The notes under the pieces: model-generated | Databases searched by the model: none | What the model was told of the DNA's origin: nothing | Seen by the model: the letters and a program-made list of their open reading frames with translations, nothing else | Part shown: positions 34,441-45,002 of the stretch, one piece after another | How the letters are laid out: each line of letters starts with the position of its first letter | How positions within the stretch are numbered: position 1 is the first letter of the stretch | NCBI RefSeq assembly: GCF_964355755.1 | Contig: NC_092676.1 | Coordinates: forward strand, 15,608,288 to 15,672,287 | Source of the DNA: Antedon mediterranea | Lineage: Eukaryota > Echinodermata > Crinoidea > Comatulida > Antedonidae | Direction of reading: 5' to 3' | Length of the DNA: 64,000 nucleotides | Program-made: the position numbers and the translations under genes

Positions 34441-36537
34441 TGAGCACTGGCCAGAAAGAGTAGAAATGCGCCAGAAAATCTGTTTGCTGCTACTGAAAGG
34501 AAACTCAATTCTTCAAAATTTTTCAATTTTTCAAACGTCTTGTCTTTCTTGTTTTCCCTTTTTCTAAAATGTTATCTGTACTTGCAAGTTGTTATGTAAT
34601 TTTCTGAATATATAAAAAAAAATAATAAATTAGATAAATTATAGTAATAAGTAACACAACTGCAGGGTGGTTTTACCTTTTTCATTTTTTTTTCACTTTC
34701 TTTGTTGCCAATATTGCAGTTTGCATTTGTTCTTTGCATCTTTGCCTTCTGTTAACAGTGCCTCTAATCTCTTAACAGACAAGAATATTAGATGTAATTC
34801 ACTGCCGTTTAGTTTGTCTGCAGCTACTGAAAGTAAACTCAGTTCTTTTAAATTTGTCAATTTTTCAAATCTTTCTTGCCATTTTTCCTTTTTTTTATTT
34901 AGCCAATAAAAACCCTAGCTTTCTTGCCATTTTCATTTGCACTTTGTCTTCTGTTAACAGTGCCTCTGATCTCTTATGGACAAGAATAAACCAATCTCTG
35001 TCCAGTACAAAACGTCTTAATCGACAGCCAGGAAAAACTAATAATAATTCTACATTTTTTAAGATCGAGACATTTTGTACTGAACGTAGCTCGGTCTATT
35101 CTCAAAAGCATCAATTTGAATACTGAGCACTGGCTAGAAAGAGTAGAAATGAGTCAGAAAAAATGCACAAGAAACTGTTTTCCCATTCTCTTGAAATTGC
35201 ACTAATTGCTGACGAGTAAATCTCAGGCAACAAGCACGAGATAAATCCAATTACTTGGACCAAAAATGTAATTATTGTAATTTACTTCTTTAAGGAAAAA
35301 GTATATTTTCTTTTTAGAAAAAAACAAAGGCTTTGGACATCTTCCTAATCAATTGGTATTGATTGTATCATATTATAGGATACTTTATAAATCATTTTTT
35401 ACCCCAGAATTTGTCTTCTTCTTCTTCACACACTGTCCTAGTAATTATCTAAAATATATATGTTGATGAAGTTTAGTTCATTTGCTGTCACTGGAAGAAA
35501 CTATATAATTCTGCAATTTTTGTTTGATTATTGATGTTTTGTACTGTATATAGCTCGGTCAACACTCATAAACATGAATGTAAATACTAAACACTGACCA
35601 GAAAGTTTAGAAATAGCCTAAGCAAAACTGCACAAGAAACTGTTTTTCCAATCTCTTAAATAAGAATCAAATAAACATCAACAGGTCAGGTTTGGTGATA
35701 TATGAGTGTTTGTTTATTATCATATCTATCACATTCCTTTTTATTCGTTCGTGATAATAACTACTAAATTGCAGATGATATCACAAATTTCTTGTAAAAA
35801 ATGATAAATTACTGGCAATCTTGACGGCACTAATTTACCATAATGTGAATTACAGGTACTGTTCATGAGAAGTTCTGTAAATCTAAAGTAAATTACCGTT
35901 GAAAGTCGGTTGTTTACCGTAATGTTTATTATAAATCACTGTAAAACTACAGTAGATTAACTTTCTTGCCATTCGCATTTGTTCTTTTCGTCTTTGTCTT
36001 CTGTTAACAGTGTCTCTGATCTCTCATTGGACAAGAATGTGTGATGTAATTCACTGCAATTGATGATGTTTATTTTGTCTGCTGCTAACACATTTTGTAA
36101 TGGATGGAGCTTGGTCAATGCTCAAAAGCATCAACGTGAATACTCAGAATGAGTAGAAATGCACCAAAAAAACTGCAGAAGAAACTGTTTTTTCAATCTC
36201 TACATATCTTCCTTGATAATGAATATCTGTAAATGCAGTAATGTTCATATACACTGCTATTAAAGTCAGTGATTCCAGCAAGCCAACAAATACGAGATCA
36301 ATCTGATTGCCTGCTGTAACCAAAAAACATACTTTTTTAAGGAAAACATATATTTGCTATTGAAAAAAATTTTTTTTAGTGAAGCTGCAATTCTTCAGAT
36401 ATAATCTAAATCGTTAAGTATTGACTTTTCTTGCAATTTGCATTTGTTCTTTACGTCTTTATCATCTATTAACAGTTCCCATTGTGATGTAATTCACTGC
36501 AATTGATAAAGTTTAGTTTGTTTTCTGCTACTGAAAG

Positions 36538-36735
36538 TCAATGCTCAAAAGCTTCATGACTGTTGGCAATCATAGCCGATTTCCATTCTTCAAAGGTCAC
36601 ATCAGATGTTGCAGCACAAAACCAATCTCTATATAGTACTGAGTCTCTTTCAGCATTGGTTGCTTCCACTTTGAGAACACAATCACAGACGTTCTTGGTT
36701 TGTACTTTTTGATCGGTTTCCCTTCTATTATTTCT
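36538..36735 (-). CDS. possible exon encoding the C-terminal half of a PH-like domain (array copy 3)
   Basis: The open run has exactly the same length as copy 1 (65 codons plus stop). It reads CDCVLKVEATNAERDSVL and RDWFCAATSDVTFEEWKSAM, with a few substitutions and no length change. The same caution applies as for copy 1. Confidence 0.3.
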   Translation of the reverse strand, partial: RNNRRETDQKVQTKNVCDCVLKVEATNAERDSVLYRDWFCAATSDVTFEEWKSAMIANSHEAFEH

Positions 36736-37146
36736 TTAGCCACTTCAATGTGAATACTGAGCACTGGCCAGAAAGAGTAGAAATGCGCCAGAAAATCTGT
36801 TTGTTGCTACTGAAAGGAACCTCAATTCTTTTAAGTTTTTCAATTTTTCAAACGTCTTGTCTTTCTTGTTTTCCCTTTCTTGTTTTCCCTTTTCTAAAAT
36901 TTTATCTTTACTTGTAATGGTTATTATAAATCACTGTAAAACTACAGTAGATTAACTTTCTTGCCATTTGCATTTGTTCTTTTCGTCTTTGTCGTCTATT
37001 AACAGTGCCTCTGATCTCTTAACAGACAAGAATGTGTGATGTAATTCTCTGCAGTTTAGTTTGTCTGCTGCTACTGAAAGTAAACTCAGTTCTTTTAAAT
37101 TTGTCAATTTTTCAAATCTTTCTTGCCATTTTTCCTTTTTTTTTAT

Positions 37147-37389
37147 TTAGCCAATAAAAAAATCAGCATGGATCTTACAAAAGAAAAAAACATTTTCTGT
37201 GGTTGGAAGTCCCCATTGTGGTTCAGAATTATGTCGTGGTAATGTTTGGCATAGACATCTTTTGAGTATCTTTATTTCTTCGCCAGCCATCCTTGCCATC
37301 TCCTCCATACTTTTGAATACAGTGTGGATGGAACTCCACGTTCTGCAAATTTGTCTTTGAAAATACTTCTTTGTATGCTTATCATGCAA
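37147..37389 (-). other. open frame at the edge of the array, unrecognised
   Basis: The minus-strand frame of 80 codons includes IHTVFKSMEEMARMAGEEIK and CLCQTLPRHNSEPQWGL. It reads like real protein and lies directly 5' of the array on the same strand, so it could be an upstream exon of the same locus. Family unknown. Confidence 0.3.
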
Positions 37390-37498
37390 ACTAATGTAGA
37401 TCCTTGTAATAGTATGCTCAGAGTTTATAAGAATTTTAGGATTTGTTTTTTTACAGTTTTGCTATTTTTTTTAGTTTATCACAGCATATTTTCTTTGT

Positions 37499-37624
37499 GC
37501 ACACCTCTGTACCACACACATGGATACCTCTAGGAGTCTCTTAAATAACCTCACTGATTGCCATTATACAAGACAGGTGGCACACCTCTGTACCACACAC
37601 ATGGATACCTCTAGGAGTCTCTTA
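37499..37624 (+). repeat. 45-bp direct repeat, 81 bp apart
   Basis: Two identical copies (37499-37543 and 37580-37624) contain CACACATGGATACCTCTAGG. The second copy abuts GGGTATGTTCAGACT, the probable left end of an inserted element, so the duplication may be linked to that insertion. Confidence 0.85.
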
Positions 37625-38160
37625 GGGTATGTTCAGACTCGCGGAGTTACGGTGGAGTTATGTACGCGGCGTACATATTTTTGTGTCTGAACCATGCCGC
37701 GGATTAGCGTTAGGGAGCTGTTACTCCGCGCCAGTGGCGTTAATAACTCCAGCGGGAGAGGGTAGATTTCATAAGGCTAATCCATTGATGCATCAGTGAT
37801 TTCAACCTCCGGTCAACGTCAGCCAATGAAAAGACACGACCGCAATTAGCAGCAGTCTATTCGCGAGGTTTTTTTTAATAGCAAAACAATATAGCCTATT
37901 CCTCGAGCTAGCTTAGATCAACAGCAACATTCGAATTAAAATGAAACGTGTTACATGGAAAAGTACAGAAGTGGCTGATTTGATTTCATTATGGGGCAGC
38001 CCTGAATTTATAGACAAGATAGAAATTAGAAATTGGAAAGCTAGCGCCGGCAACAAGATGGCTGTTTTTAAAGAAATTGCATCTAAATTGCATCTAAACT
38101 GCAAAATTCTTCCTCCTAACGAAGTTGAAGTTGAGCTACATTCAAAATGGCCGACATGCA
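37624..38160 (+). mobile_element. 5' part of a PIF/Harbinger-like element
   Basis: The left edge reads GGGTATGTTCAGACTCGCGG, a style seen at ends of Harbinger elements. Inside, a frame from ATG 37941 reads VTWKSTEVADLISLWGSPEF, then IDKIEIRNWKASAG and AVFKEIASKL. This is a Myb/SANT-like DNA-binding domain of the kind encoded beside Harbinger transposases. The frame runs into the minisatellite at about 38140, so the gene is truncated. Confidence 0.55.
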
Positions 38161-38765
38161 ATCAAAGACGTTATACCAATATGTTTGTTGACCTCAATAC
38201 CATATTATACTTTGTACCTAAAATTATAACTGTAGGTACCGTACTGAAACATTTTGAGCTTGCCATTTTGAAATTCAAAATGGCCGCCATGCAATCAAAA
38301 TGTTAGTTAAATAGCAATATATTTGGTGACCCATTACCATATAATTTGCACCTAAAATCAGAGCACTGTGTACCTTTTTAGCAGAGATATACCTGAAAAG
38401 TTATTGGGGTCCGCCATTTTGAAATCCAACATGGCCGCCATGCAATTAAAATGTTAGTTATACCAATATGTTTGGTGTCCCCATTACCATAATTATAATT
38501 TGCACCTAAAATCACAATTCTAGGTGCCTTTTTAGCAGAGATATACCTGAAAAGTGAAAATTTGAAGTCCGCCATTTTGAAATCCAACATGGCCGCCATG
38601 CAATCAAATGTTAATTATACCAATATGTTTGGTGACCCCACTACCATATATTTTGCAGGTAAAATCAGAACTCTAGGTGCCTCTTTAGCAGAGATATACC
38701 TGACAAGTGAAAATTTGAGGTCAGCCATTTTGAAATCCAAAATGGCGGCTTTTTTTTTGCAACCC
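38140..38765 (+). repeat. minisatellite, four units of about 157 bp
   Basis: The word GCCATTTTGAAATCCAACAT or a variant occurs at about 38261, 38412, 38570 and 38726. Each is followed by ATGGCCGCCATGCAATCAAA, TTTGGTGACC and AGCAGAGATATACCTGA words. The last unit is cut short. The GGCCGCCAT words are inverted copies of nearby CCATTTTG words, giving local hairpins. Confidence 0.88.
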
Positions 38766-38936
38766 TTCCATTTCATATTTTTGACACCCTAATGAATAAC
38801 TGTGCAAAGTTTCAAAATGTTATCACAATTTGAAGGATTTGCCTAAAATATGCTCCTTAACATGCCTACTACACTACATTCAGCTGTCTCAGACCCTTTT
38901 CTGACTTCCAACTACTTAGTAGTTGTCTTTGCTCAC

Positions 38937-39280
38937 TCAAAATGATAGTTGTTTCACTTTAAAGTCAAATCTTTCGTAAAGCTGTTCGTCTTGGATATAT
39001 GTTTGTAGGCAGGTACAACGTATTGGTGCAAGTTGAACTTGACAGGAAAATGCTTTGGATAGGAATGCAGTATCAAAAATGTTGACAAGTTCGCTTAGCT
39101 TTTGTGGGTGGTTATTTGCCAGCGGTTTTGATCGAATCAACTTAAATATAAAAAAAAACATTAAACGTGTTGGTGCAAGTTGAACTTGACAGGAAAATGC
39201 TTCTTCCCTCAACAAAAACGATTCTCGGTTGCATAGCAAACCCGAGAATTGGAGGCTCTGTTGATCTACTCCAAACACCC
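38937..39280 (-). repeat. direct repeat AGTTGAACTTGACAGGAAAA inside a coding-like stretch
   Basis: GGTGCAAGTTGAACTTGACA occurs at about 39024 and 39172. The minus-strand frame reads FSCQVQLAPTR and FSCQVQLAPIR in the two copies, within a 113-codon open stretch. It is probably a duplicated piece of the transposon-associated gene found just downstream. Confidence 0.45.
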
Positions 39281-39433
39281 AAACACCCTGTCTACCAGCT
39301 ATATATTAAAAAACAAATAGTTATAATGACCAGACAACCTTAGAGGTTGCAGCCCCAGCCTTTAACATCACCACACATAATTTAAACTTTTAATTTATTA
39401 AAAACACATAGATTACAATACACAAACAATAAT

Positions 39434-39984
39434 GAAAAAGACATCAATACTCGCTATTGAAAAAAATGTTACATTCGGAGGCTATTGTAGCTTGTTTCTG
39501 CCAACTCCCCTCTCTTCCAACATAAAAAGCAGTCTATTGGTGTTTGCTGAATGATACGGACACATGAAATCTAGATTTTCTAGACTCTCTGTCACATCAG
39601 TGCTGCATAGCTATACCCAGAAATTGCTGAAACTGTGTCACATACTGAGAAGCTGTGCAAAAAGATCAGATATTATATTTCCTGTATCTATCTGGTAGTG
39701 CATCACAGATCTTTCCAATGTTGTAATATATTTCTTTAAATTTTTTGCAGTATGATGTATTAGCATGACTAGGACATCTGTGTCTTCAGCCTTCACTTCA
39801 CATGGTATTATCATCATTGCTTCAATTTCAGTTTCGGCCAGGAAACAAGGCAGTGGTCCATTTTGCAACATTGATAGACCTGAAAAAGACATCAATACTC
39901 GCTATTGAAAAAAATGTTACATTTCGAGGCTATTGTAGCTTGTTTCTGCCAACTCCCCCTCTTCCAACATAAAAAGCATGTCTA
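39434..39984 (+). repeat. direct repeat of about 100 bp flanking a gene fragment
   Basis: AAAGACATCAATACTCGCTA through GCCAACTCCCCTCTTCCAAC occurs at about 39434-39535 and again at 39882-39984. The sequence between contains the minus-strand fragment at 39595-39895. Confidence 0.8.
39595..39895 (-). pseudogene. fragment of a transposon-associated gene (AxDTDVLVxLxHH family), copy A
   Basis: The minus-strand frame reads EAMMIIPCEVKAEDTDVLVM, then LIHHTAKNLKKYITTL and DLFAQLLSM; in a shifted frame it continues CDTVSAISGYSYAALM. The order DTDVLVxLxHH then CDTxSAI is known from uncharacterised invertebrate proteins that behave as repeats. It has a frameshift and is truncated. Copy B (41587-41860) overlaps its end and continues the protein. 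Confidence 0.5.
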
Positions 39985-40154
39985 TCGTTGTTTGCATTCG
40001 TTATTTTACATTTAAAAAAAAAGTAATTCAAATATATAAAATAAGTAACAAAATGGCAATAAAAAGACAATAACAATTGATTAAAAAATTGATGATTGTT
40101 TATCAAAACATTTAAGCATTTTGAGCGAGTGGTTTGTGGTTTAATTATTAATAC

Positions 40155-40192
40155 TAGATGGTACGCTCGCTTCGCTCGCGTACCATCTAGGT
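40155..40192. repeat. short palindrome CTAGATGGTACGC ... GCGTACCATCTAG
   Basis: Two 13-bp perfect inverted arms surround an 11-bp TCGCTTCGCTC core. Similar GGTACGCTCGCTTCG motifs mark ends of repeat families in other genomes. No partner end was seen nearby. Confidence 0.7.
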
Positions 40193-41309
40193 CGTGCCCA
40201 CAGATGGTTCTCGAATACATAATAATTTCAGCGTTAAAAAACTGGCGATTTCAAATGTACGTACCGCAGGACAATAATACATGTCGTTTACAGGAACGAA
40301 TAAATAGACACTGTGATTTATGTACTCAACTAAAATTAGCACCCTATTATATTATAAAATAAGACCAATTGTTTAAGTCAAATTTAAACAAACTTAATTT
40401 GTGTTTTGTATGTAACATTAGGGTTGAGGGATGGGGAAGAGGATGGGTGCAAAGAGGAACAATGTTAAAATATATTCTTTATCCATTTAGTAACGAAATA
40501 TTAATTGCTTTCATGTTTTACAAATAATATACCACTAAACACAGTAAAACATTGCGATGTAATACTTTGTTGAAACTATCACCGTCCTAGTCGATTGAAA
40601 TAGTACAGCACATGTAACGATACATCACTACGACGTGTATATGTTTATAATATAATGTAAAACAATTTGTGAAAACCACCTCTATTCGGGGAAAATCATA
40701 AATTCGATTTAATCGTCAATAAATATTAAATTATCTAACTCAACTTAATTAGTAGGCCTAATGGTTTTCAATTGTTTCTTAGAGCCAATTCATACTTAAG
40801 TTGGTTCCTACCCTACCCACCAAAGTTGTTCTGCGTTTAGGGCATGTGATGTACCGTAGGCCTATTCTTTACTGGTTTTACAACGCTACTCATGCCAGTG
40901 AGGGAAAGGTGATGATGTGGGTGGTTTAACTGCAATAATAAAGATTTGTACATAATATACGGCGAGTGAAAACGCTAGCTCATTATCCGTTTAAAAAAAA
41001 ATTATATCCAACCTCTGCAGCACAGATTGAAAACAAAAATGGATCGAATTTCGAGTATACAGTGCTGTACTTGCCTTTACGACGCCTGAGGGAATAGACA
41101 CTTGTGAAACAGAGATTGGAATGTTCCATTCATCGCAAATCAATACATTTGTATAATCGTATATTAAATCTATCAAAATAGTATTTTTTTAAGAAAATCG
41201 GCCTGTCTTCAACATTATGATGCTGTACTCTAGCTGTTCAACCAGTTTTCAGCTATTAAAAACAATTATCGTAGGAGGAGATAGGAAAATGCGAAGCCTC
41301 CTCGTATTT

Positions 41310-41580
41310 TTGTGGCGGGTATTTTTCAAGATGGACATCCATTAGACAGTGTATACCACGATCGGAAAACACCCCTATTTGGGGCAAATTGTTGAACCTA
41401 AATTCGTTTTAATCGTCAATAACTAATTACCTAACTCAATTTAATTAGTAAACAGGGTTACATCAGATGGTTAAAATCAGTACCGAAAGTAAGAACCAAC
41501 TTTATATACCATCGAGTAGAAATTCTAGAAATAAACCGAGATTTACCGAATTTTGCCCTTACGTAAATTTATATATAGAT
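41310..41580 (+). repeat. dispersed repeat, copy 1 (partner at 48725-48990)
   Basis: About 250 bp, including AAGATGGACATCCATTAGAC, CCTATTTGGGGCAAAT, CAGGGTTACATCAG and CTTTATATACCATCGAGTA, is shared in the same orientation with 48725-48990. A shorter diverged relative (TCGATTTAATCGTCAATAA) lies at about 40700. No coding frame was seen; probably a non-autonomous element or an LTR-like piece. Confidence 0.75.
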
Positions 41581-41586
41581 AACCAC

Positions 41587-41860
41587 TTATGGAAGGGTTA
41601 GAAACAATGGGAACTGTTTCGTAACCATTGCTAAATAATGCAAATCGCATTTATCCCAAATCTTGACTGTGATTTTGAATATCAGTAAAGTATATATCTC
41701 GCACCCAACTTTGATAATATCCTCTTTTTTGTCTCTTATGTCCAAAAAAACATCCATTGCACTCCCTGTCACATCAGTGCTGCATAGCTAAATCCAGAAA
41801 TTGCTGAAACTGTGTCACATACTGAGAAGCTGCGCAAAAAGATCAGATATCATGACGAAA
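41587..41860 (-). pseudogene. transposon-associated gene fragment, copy B
   Basis: The first part (about 85 bp) matches the end of copy A (CDTVSAISGFSYAALM). After a frameshift the frame reads SAMDVFLDIRDKKEDIIKVG, then CDLHYLAMVTKQFPLFLTLP. This is the expected downstream order of the family (DI..KEDI..G.., then LRY, then LP). The copy is broken. Confidence 0.5.
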
Positions 41861-42249
41861 ACATCTCATCTAAACCAAACCCGAGTTTAGGCCTGAAACT
41901 CGGGTTTGCTTTCACCCTTTTCACTGTTTACATAAGATAAGAAATGACCTTGGTGAAAATGATTTATGATCCTCCCAATGAAAAGTAGCTCTGGCTTACA
42001 AGAGAAATTAAATTATTTTTACCGCTGATTTACTAGTTGGCTATGTATTAGTAAATACAAATACAGTACAACTATTTTAAAGTTCGAATCAAGAAAAACA
42101 GACAAGTAAAAGTAAAGATATTTAATTTTTAATGTCAGGAAAAATGTCCATATTCAATAGTTAGTGAATGTGGAATGCATGCATCACTGACTTTTATTTA
42201 CACATTCCTAAGCTAATCTGTAATTGATGACACCCTGCTGTTTATGTTA

Positions 42250-43135
42250 GGAGAGTAATTGATGGCACCCTGCTGTTTAATGTGTAATCACTGACCAGAA
42301 CGCACCAAGGTCTTCAGGTGGAAGAGCTGGCCAGGCTTCACATCCTTCTTGGGGTACACCCCAATCCCCACCTCGAATCCGTCTTGCCGGAGGCAATGTA
42401 GCTCCCCTACCAATGGATAAGAGGGAGGATCGCAGAAAATGGCAACACCCCCGCTCAACTCTACCTCTTTAATCCTCTGACCGGCTGGCTTCATGTGTAG
42501 CAAGTCCCTGAGTGTTGCATGTTTGGATAACTTCAGGTGGGAGCGCAGCCAATCGAGATGAAAATGAGAGTCAAAGGCTCTGGTCTCTTCTTGGAATGAG
42601 ATGGTTGACGAAGGTCGGGTGGCCGGTCCGTGTATGGTAGCGGCAGGCTGGGCGGTTGTATTCTCGGCCTCAGTCTCTGTGACCAGTCTCCCTTCCTGAA
42701 GTCCAATGGCCTTCTCCTTGTTTAGGCAAGATACCAGGTCGTTCAGGGTGGTGTCGGCCGGCCCAGAATCTCATTGGCCCATTTCTGGATTGTGCTCAGT
42801 TTGGTCCTTGTTGTCCGTTCGGTCGACGGGTACTTGAAACAGGGTGAAGTGTGTTGGCCCACACGTGCCTCCTGATGGTATGTATGAATTCCCTGCCACA
42901 TCCGAGAAATGCGCTTATTCTTTCTTGGTCGCTGGGACAGCTCTGGATCTTGGCAGCGGCTTCCGTAGCTGCTGCGAGGGTCGGTGTTGTGGTGCACAGG
43001 GTCTCAAGGAGTAACCACCGTGCACCCTCTTGGTTCCCGCTGGACAAGGGCCGCCATTCTCCATCCACCTTTCGTTGTCACAACCGTATATCGGTGGCGC
43101 CAAAATCAACCTACGGAAAAAAAAAAGCAATAAAA
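42250..43135 (-). pseudogene. GC-rich coding debris, unrecognised
   Basis: GC content rises sharply. Minus-strand frames at 42288-42503 (VELSGGVAIFCDPPSYPLVG), 42743-42997 and 42796-43068 (AFLGCGREFIHTIRRHVW) overlap in different registers, suggesting one reading frame broken by frameshifts. The composition resembles the island at 19.4-20.4 kb. I do not recognise the protein; an inserted retroelement gag or similar is the simplest idea. Confidence 0.35.
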
Positions 43136-43477
43136 ACAATTAGGCAATTTTATTTTTATTTTATTTCAACAATATTTTTATGAGGTGATCCATCCAGCAT
43201 CAGCTGATCATGAGGGACCCTCAAACAATACAAACAGTACAAACAGTAAATACAAAATAAACTATAAAAACACAAAATGAACAAAGATATAAAAAATAAA
43301 TATATATATATGTATAAATATACAGTAGGCTAAAAGAAGGATAAAAAGAAATAAAATCAGAGAGAGAAACAGGTGTTTTTTCAAAAGAGTTATGAATGCT
43401 TAAAGGTAGAGAAGGAAAGAAAGGAGCATTGAAACCAATGATGCCAGACTGTCATGTGTGATGGAACTGCTCAGTCC

Positions 43478-43711
43478 CTACATTTTGCGTATTTGTACTG
43501 GACGAAGTTCAGGGCAATCAGCGGTGAAATATTCACGCAGGAGCCGTGATACAAAACATCGCAATAATCGCACTGAATCATAAATAAATGATCCCGCCCA
43601 GGGTTTCTGACAGGAACAAGGCTTGAGTTTGTCATGGTTCAAGACCATATCACTTTGTTTCTCAGCTTGACCCGTAGCAGTCCCGGGCGCATTATTTTTT
43701 TTCCTATCCAA
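43478..43711 (-). other. 77-codon open frame, unrecognised
   Basis: The minus-strand frame includes GSFIYDSVRLLRCFVSRLLR and EYFTADCPELRPVQI. It sits beside an A-rich stretch with TATA repeats (43205-43330). Possibly the 3' end of a dead retroelement; no known motif. Confidence 0.2.
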
Positions 43712-43831
43712 ACAGAAATCATGAATAATTCATTACCTTAATTATTTTCTATTATAAAGAATTGCAAGATAGCTGATCTACTTCCTAAATATACTGAACC
43801 CAACCCTCTAAATAATCTCTCTCAACTATTA

Positions 43832-43888
43832 TAGACCTCGAACCGAGGGCTCCAGTGTAATAGGTAAAGCCTTTACCACTAGACAAAC
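43832..43888 (-). repeat. tRNA-derived SINE-like head
   Basis: The minus strand carries TCTAGTGGTAAAGG (A-box-like) and CTCGGTTCGAGGTC (B-box with a T-arm stem). The gap between them is shorter than in a normal tRNA, and no acceptor stem is seen. Confidence 0.4.
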
Positions 43889-43938
43889 ATTTTGGTTGGC
43901 AAACCCTGTTTACACAAAATTATTTAATCTCTCTGCAT

Positions 43939-44502
43939 CAGAGCCATATATATAAAGAGTTACGGCATTACGTTCACAGATTTTAGAAAGTCACGTAGGG
44001 TGCACGCCGGCCATGTTTGTGTCCAACTATGCCTATGTAGAGTATGGAGTCGAGTAATTTGCTTAAAAAATGTATAACTTTCACAAGGCTTTAAATATCG
44101 AATTTAAGATCAAAACAATCAATTTGTTTAAAGATAATAACGAAACTATAAAGTTACTGCGAACATGATTTTAAACAACATAATGTAAAAACAATGCATT
44201 ACTATAAAGAATCGCTGTACAAACTAAGCGTGCATGGAGCGCACAGAGCCATTTATTGGAAAGAGTCGGAAATTGAATGGATTAAATCTATTTTTGTTGT
44301 TTAAAATCATGTTCGCAGTAACTTTATAACTTTGTTATTATTCTAACAAAAACCTTTATACAGATTGATTGTTTGATATTAAATTCGATATTTAAAGCCT
44401 TATTCATTTTAAAAGCAAAGGACTCGACTCCATACTCTACATAGGACACAAACATGGCTTCTAATCCATTCAAAGTCATAACTCTTTATATATATGGCTC
44501 TG
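43939..44502. mobile_element. hAT-type MITE with 8-bp target-site duplication
   Basis: The element starts CAGAGCCATATATATAAA and ends with its complement, TTTATATATATGGCTCTG. CTCTGCAT flanks it exactly on both sides (43931-43938 and 44503-44510). An 8-bp duplication and CAGAG termini are hallmarks of hAT transposons. The arms extend about 230 bp each, with words such as GAGTATGGAGTCGAGT and AAAGTTACTGCGAACATG in inverted copies. There is no transposase frame. Confidence 0.9.
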
Positions 44503-44794
44503 CTCTGCATGCTTATATAACGCCCTCTATAATGTTCCATATTAAATTCAAAATTCAAAATAATATTATGTCATAATTATTCTAATGAATTATTCATGAT
44601 TTCTGGCTTAATTGGATAGGAAAAAAAATAATGCATCCCGGGCTGAGTACTTGAATGACGACGATGTCGTTCAGGGTTTGCAGCTGGGGAAGAAGGCAGT
44701 AGTGGCGTTTCATAGTTTTCGATATTACGGCATTTGTTGTTTGAAGGAAAGACACGCGTGTGGAATTGGACGGTGTAGATTGAATTAGCGAAAA

Positions 44795-44941
44795 ATGGAG
44801 TGTGCAACAAATACACGGAAACTAATTGTTGATCTCTTTGAGATTAACGCTCTTAAATTTGGCAAGTTTACCTTAAAGAGTGGAATCGAATCACCAGTTT
44901 ACTTCGATCTACGAGTTATTGTTTCTTACCCTGCAATAATG
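44795..44941 (+). CDS. UMPS: UMPS first coding exon, uridine 5'-monophosphate synthase (OPRTase N-terminus)
   Basis: From ATG 44795 the 49-codon exon reads [20 protein letters not shown], then [20 protein letters not shown] and VIVSYPAIM, followed by a good GTAAAG donor in phase 0. This matches the start of animal UMPS ([20 protein letters not shown] region), the orotate phosphoribosyltransferase half of the bifunctional enzyme that makes UMP from orotate. No later UMPS exon was recognised downstream within the window, so intron 1 would have to exceed 19 kb. Alternatively the exon is an orphaned copy. The exon itself shows no damage. Confidence 0.8.
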
Positions 44942-45002
44942 GTAAAGTAAACACATTTGTTGGGAAAGGTATTTTATTTATTATTAGCGGGTCATCTAAA
45001 TA

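Larger units (their letters stand above)
30050..37140. repeat. tandem array II: three higher-order units of about 2.35 kb
   Basis: Landmarks repeat at constant spacing: CCCCAGAATTTGTCTTC at 30711, 33059 and 35402; TTCTTCAAAGGTCACATC at 31921, 34271 and 36586; TCGACAGCCAGG at about 30297, 32681 and 35024. Each unit is itself a mosaic of shorter related blocks carrying the word TCTGTTAACAGTGCCTCTGA and ATGTGATGTAATTCACTGCA, which also occur in array I. The right end merges into 36.9-37.14 kb with a partial extra copy. Confidence 0.9.

Noticed and set aside
30050-37140. CRISPR array
   Set aside because: Units are hundreds to thousands of bases long, without short repeats and unique spacers, in a eukaryotic genome.
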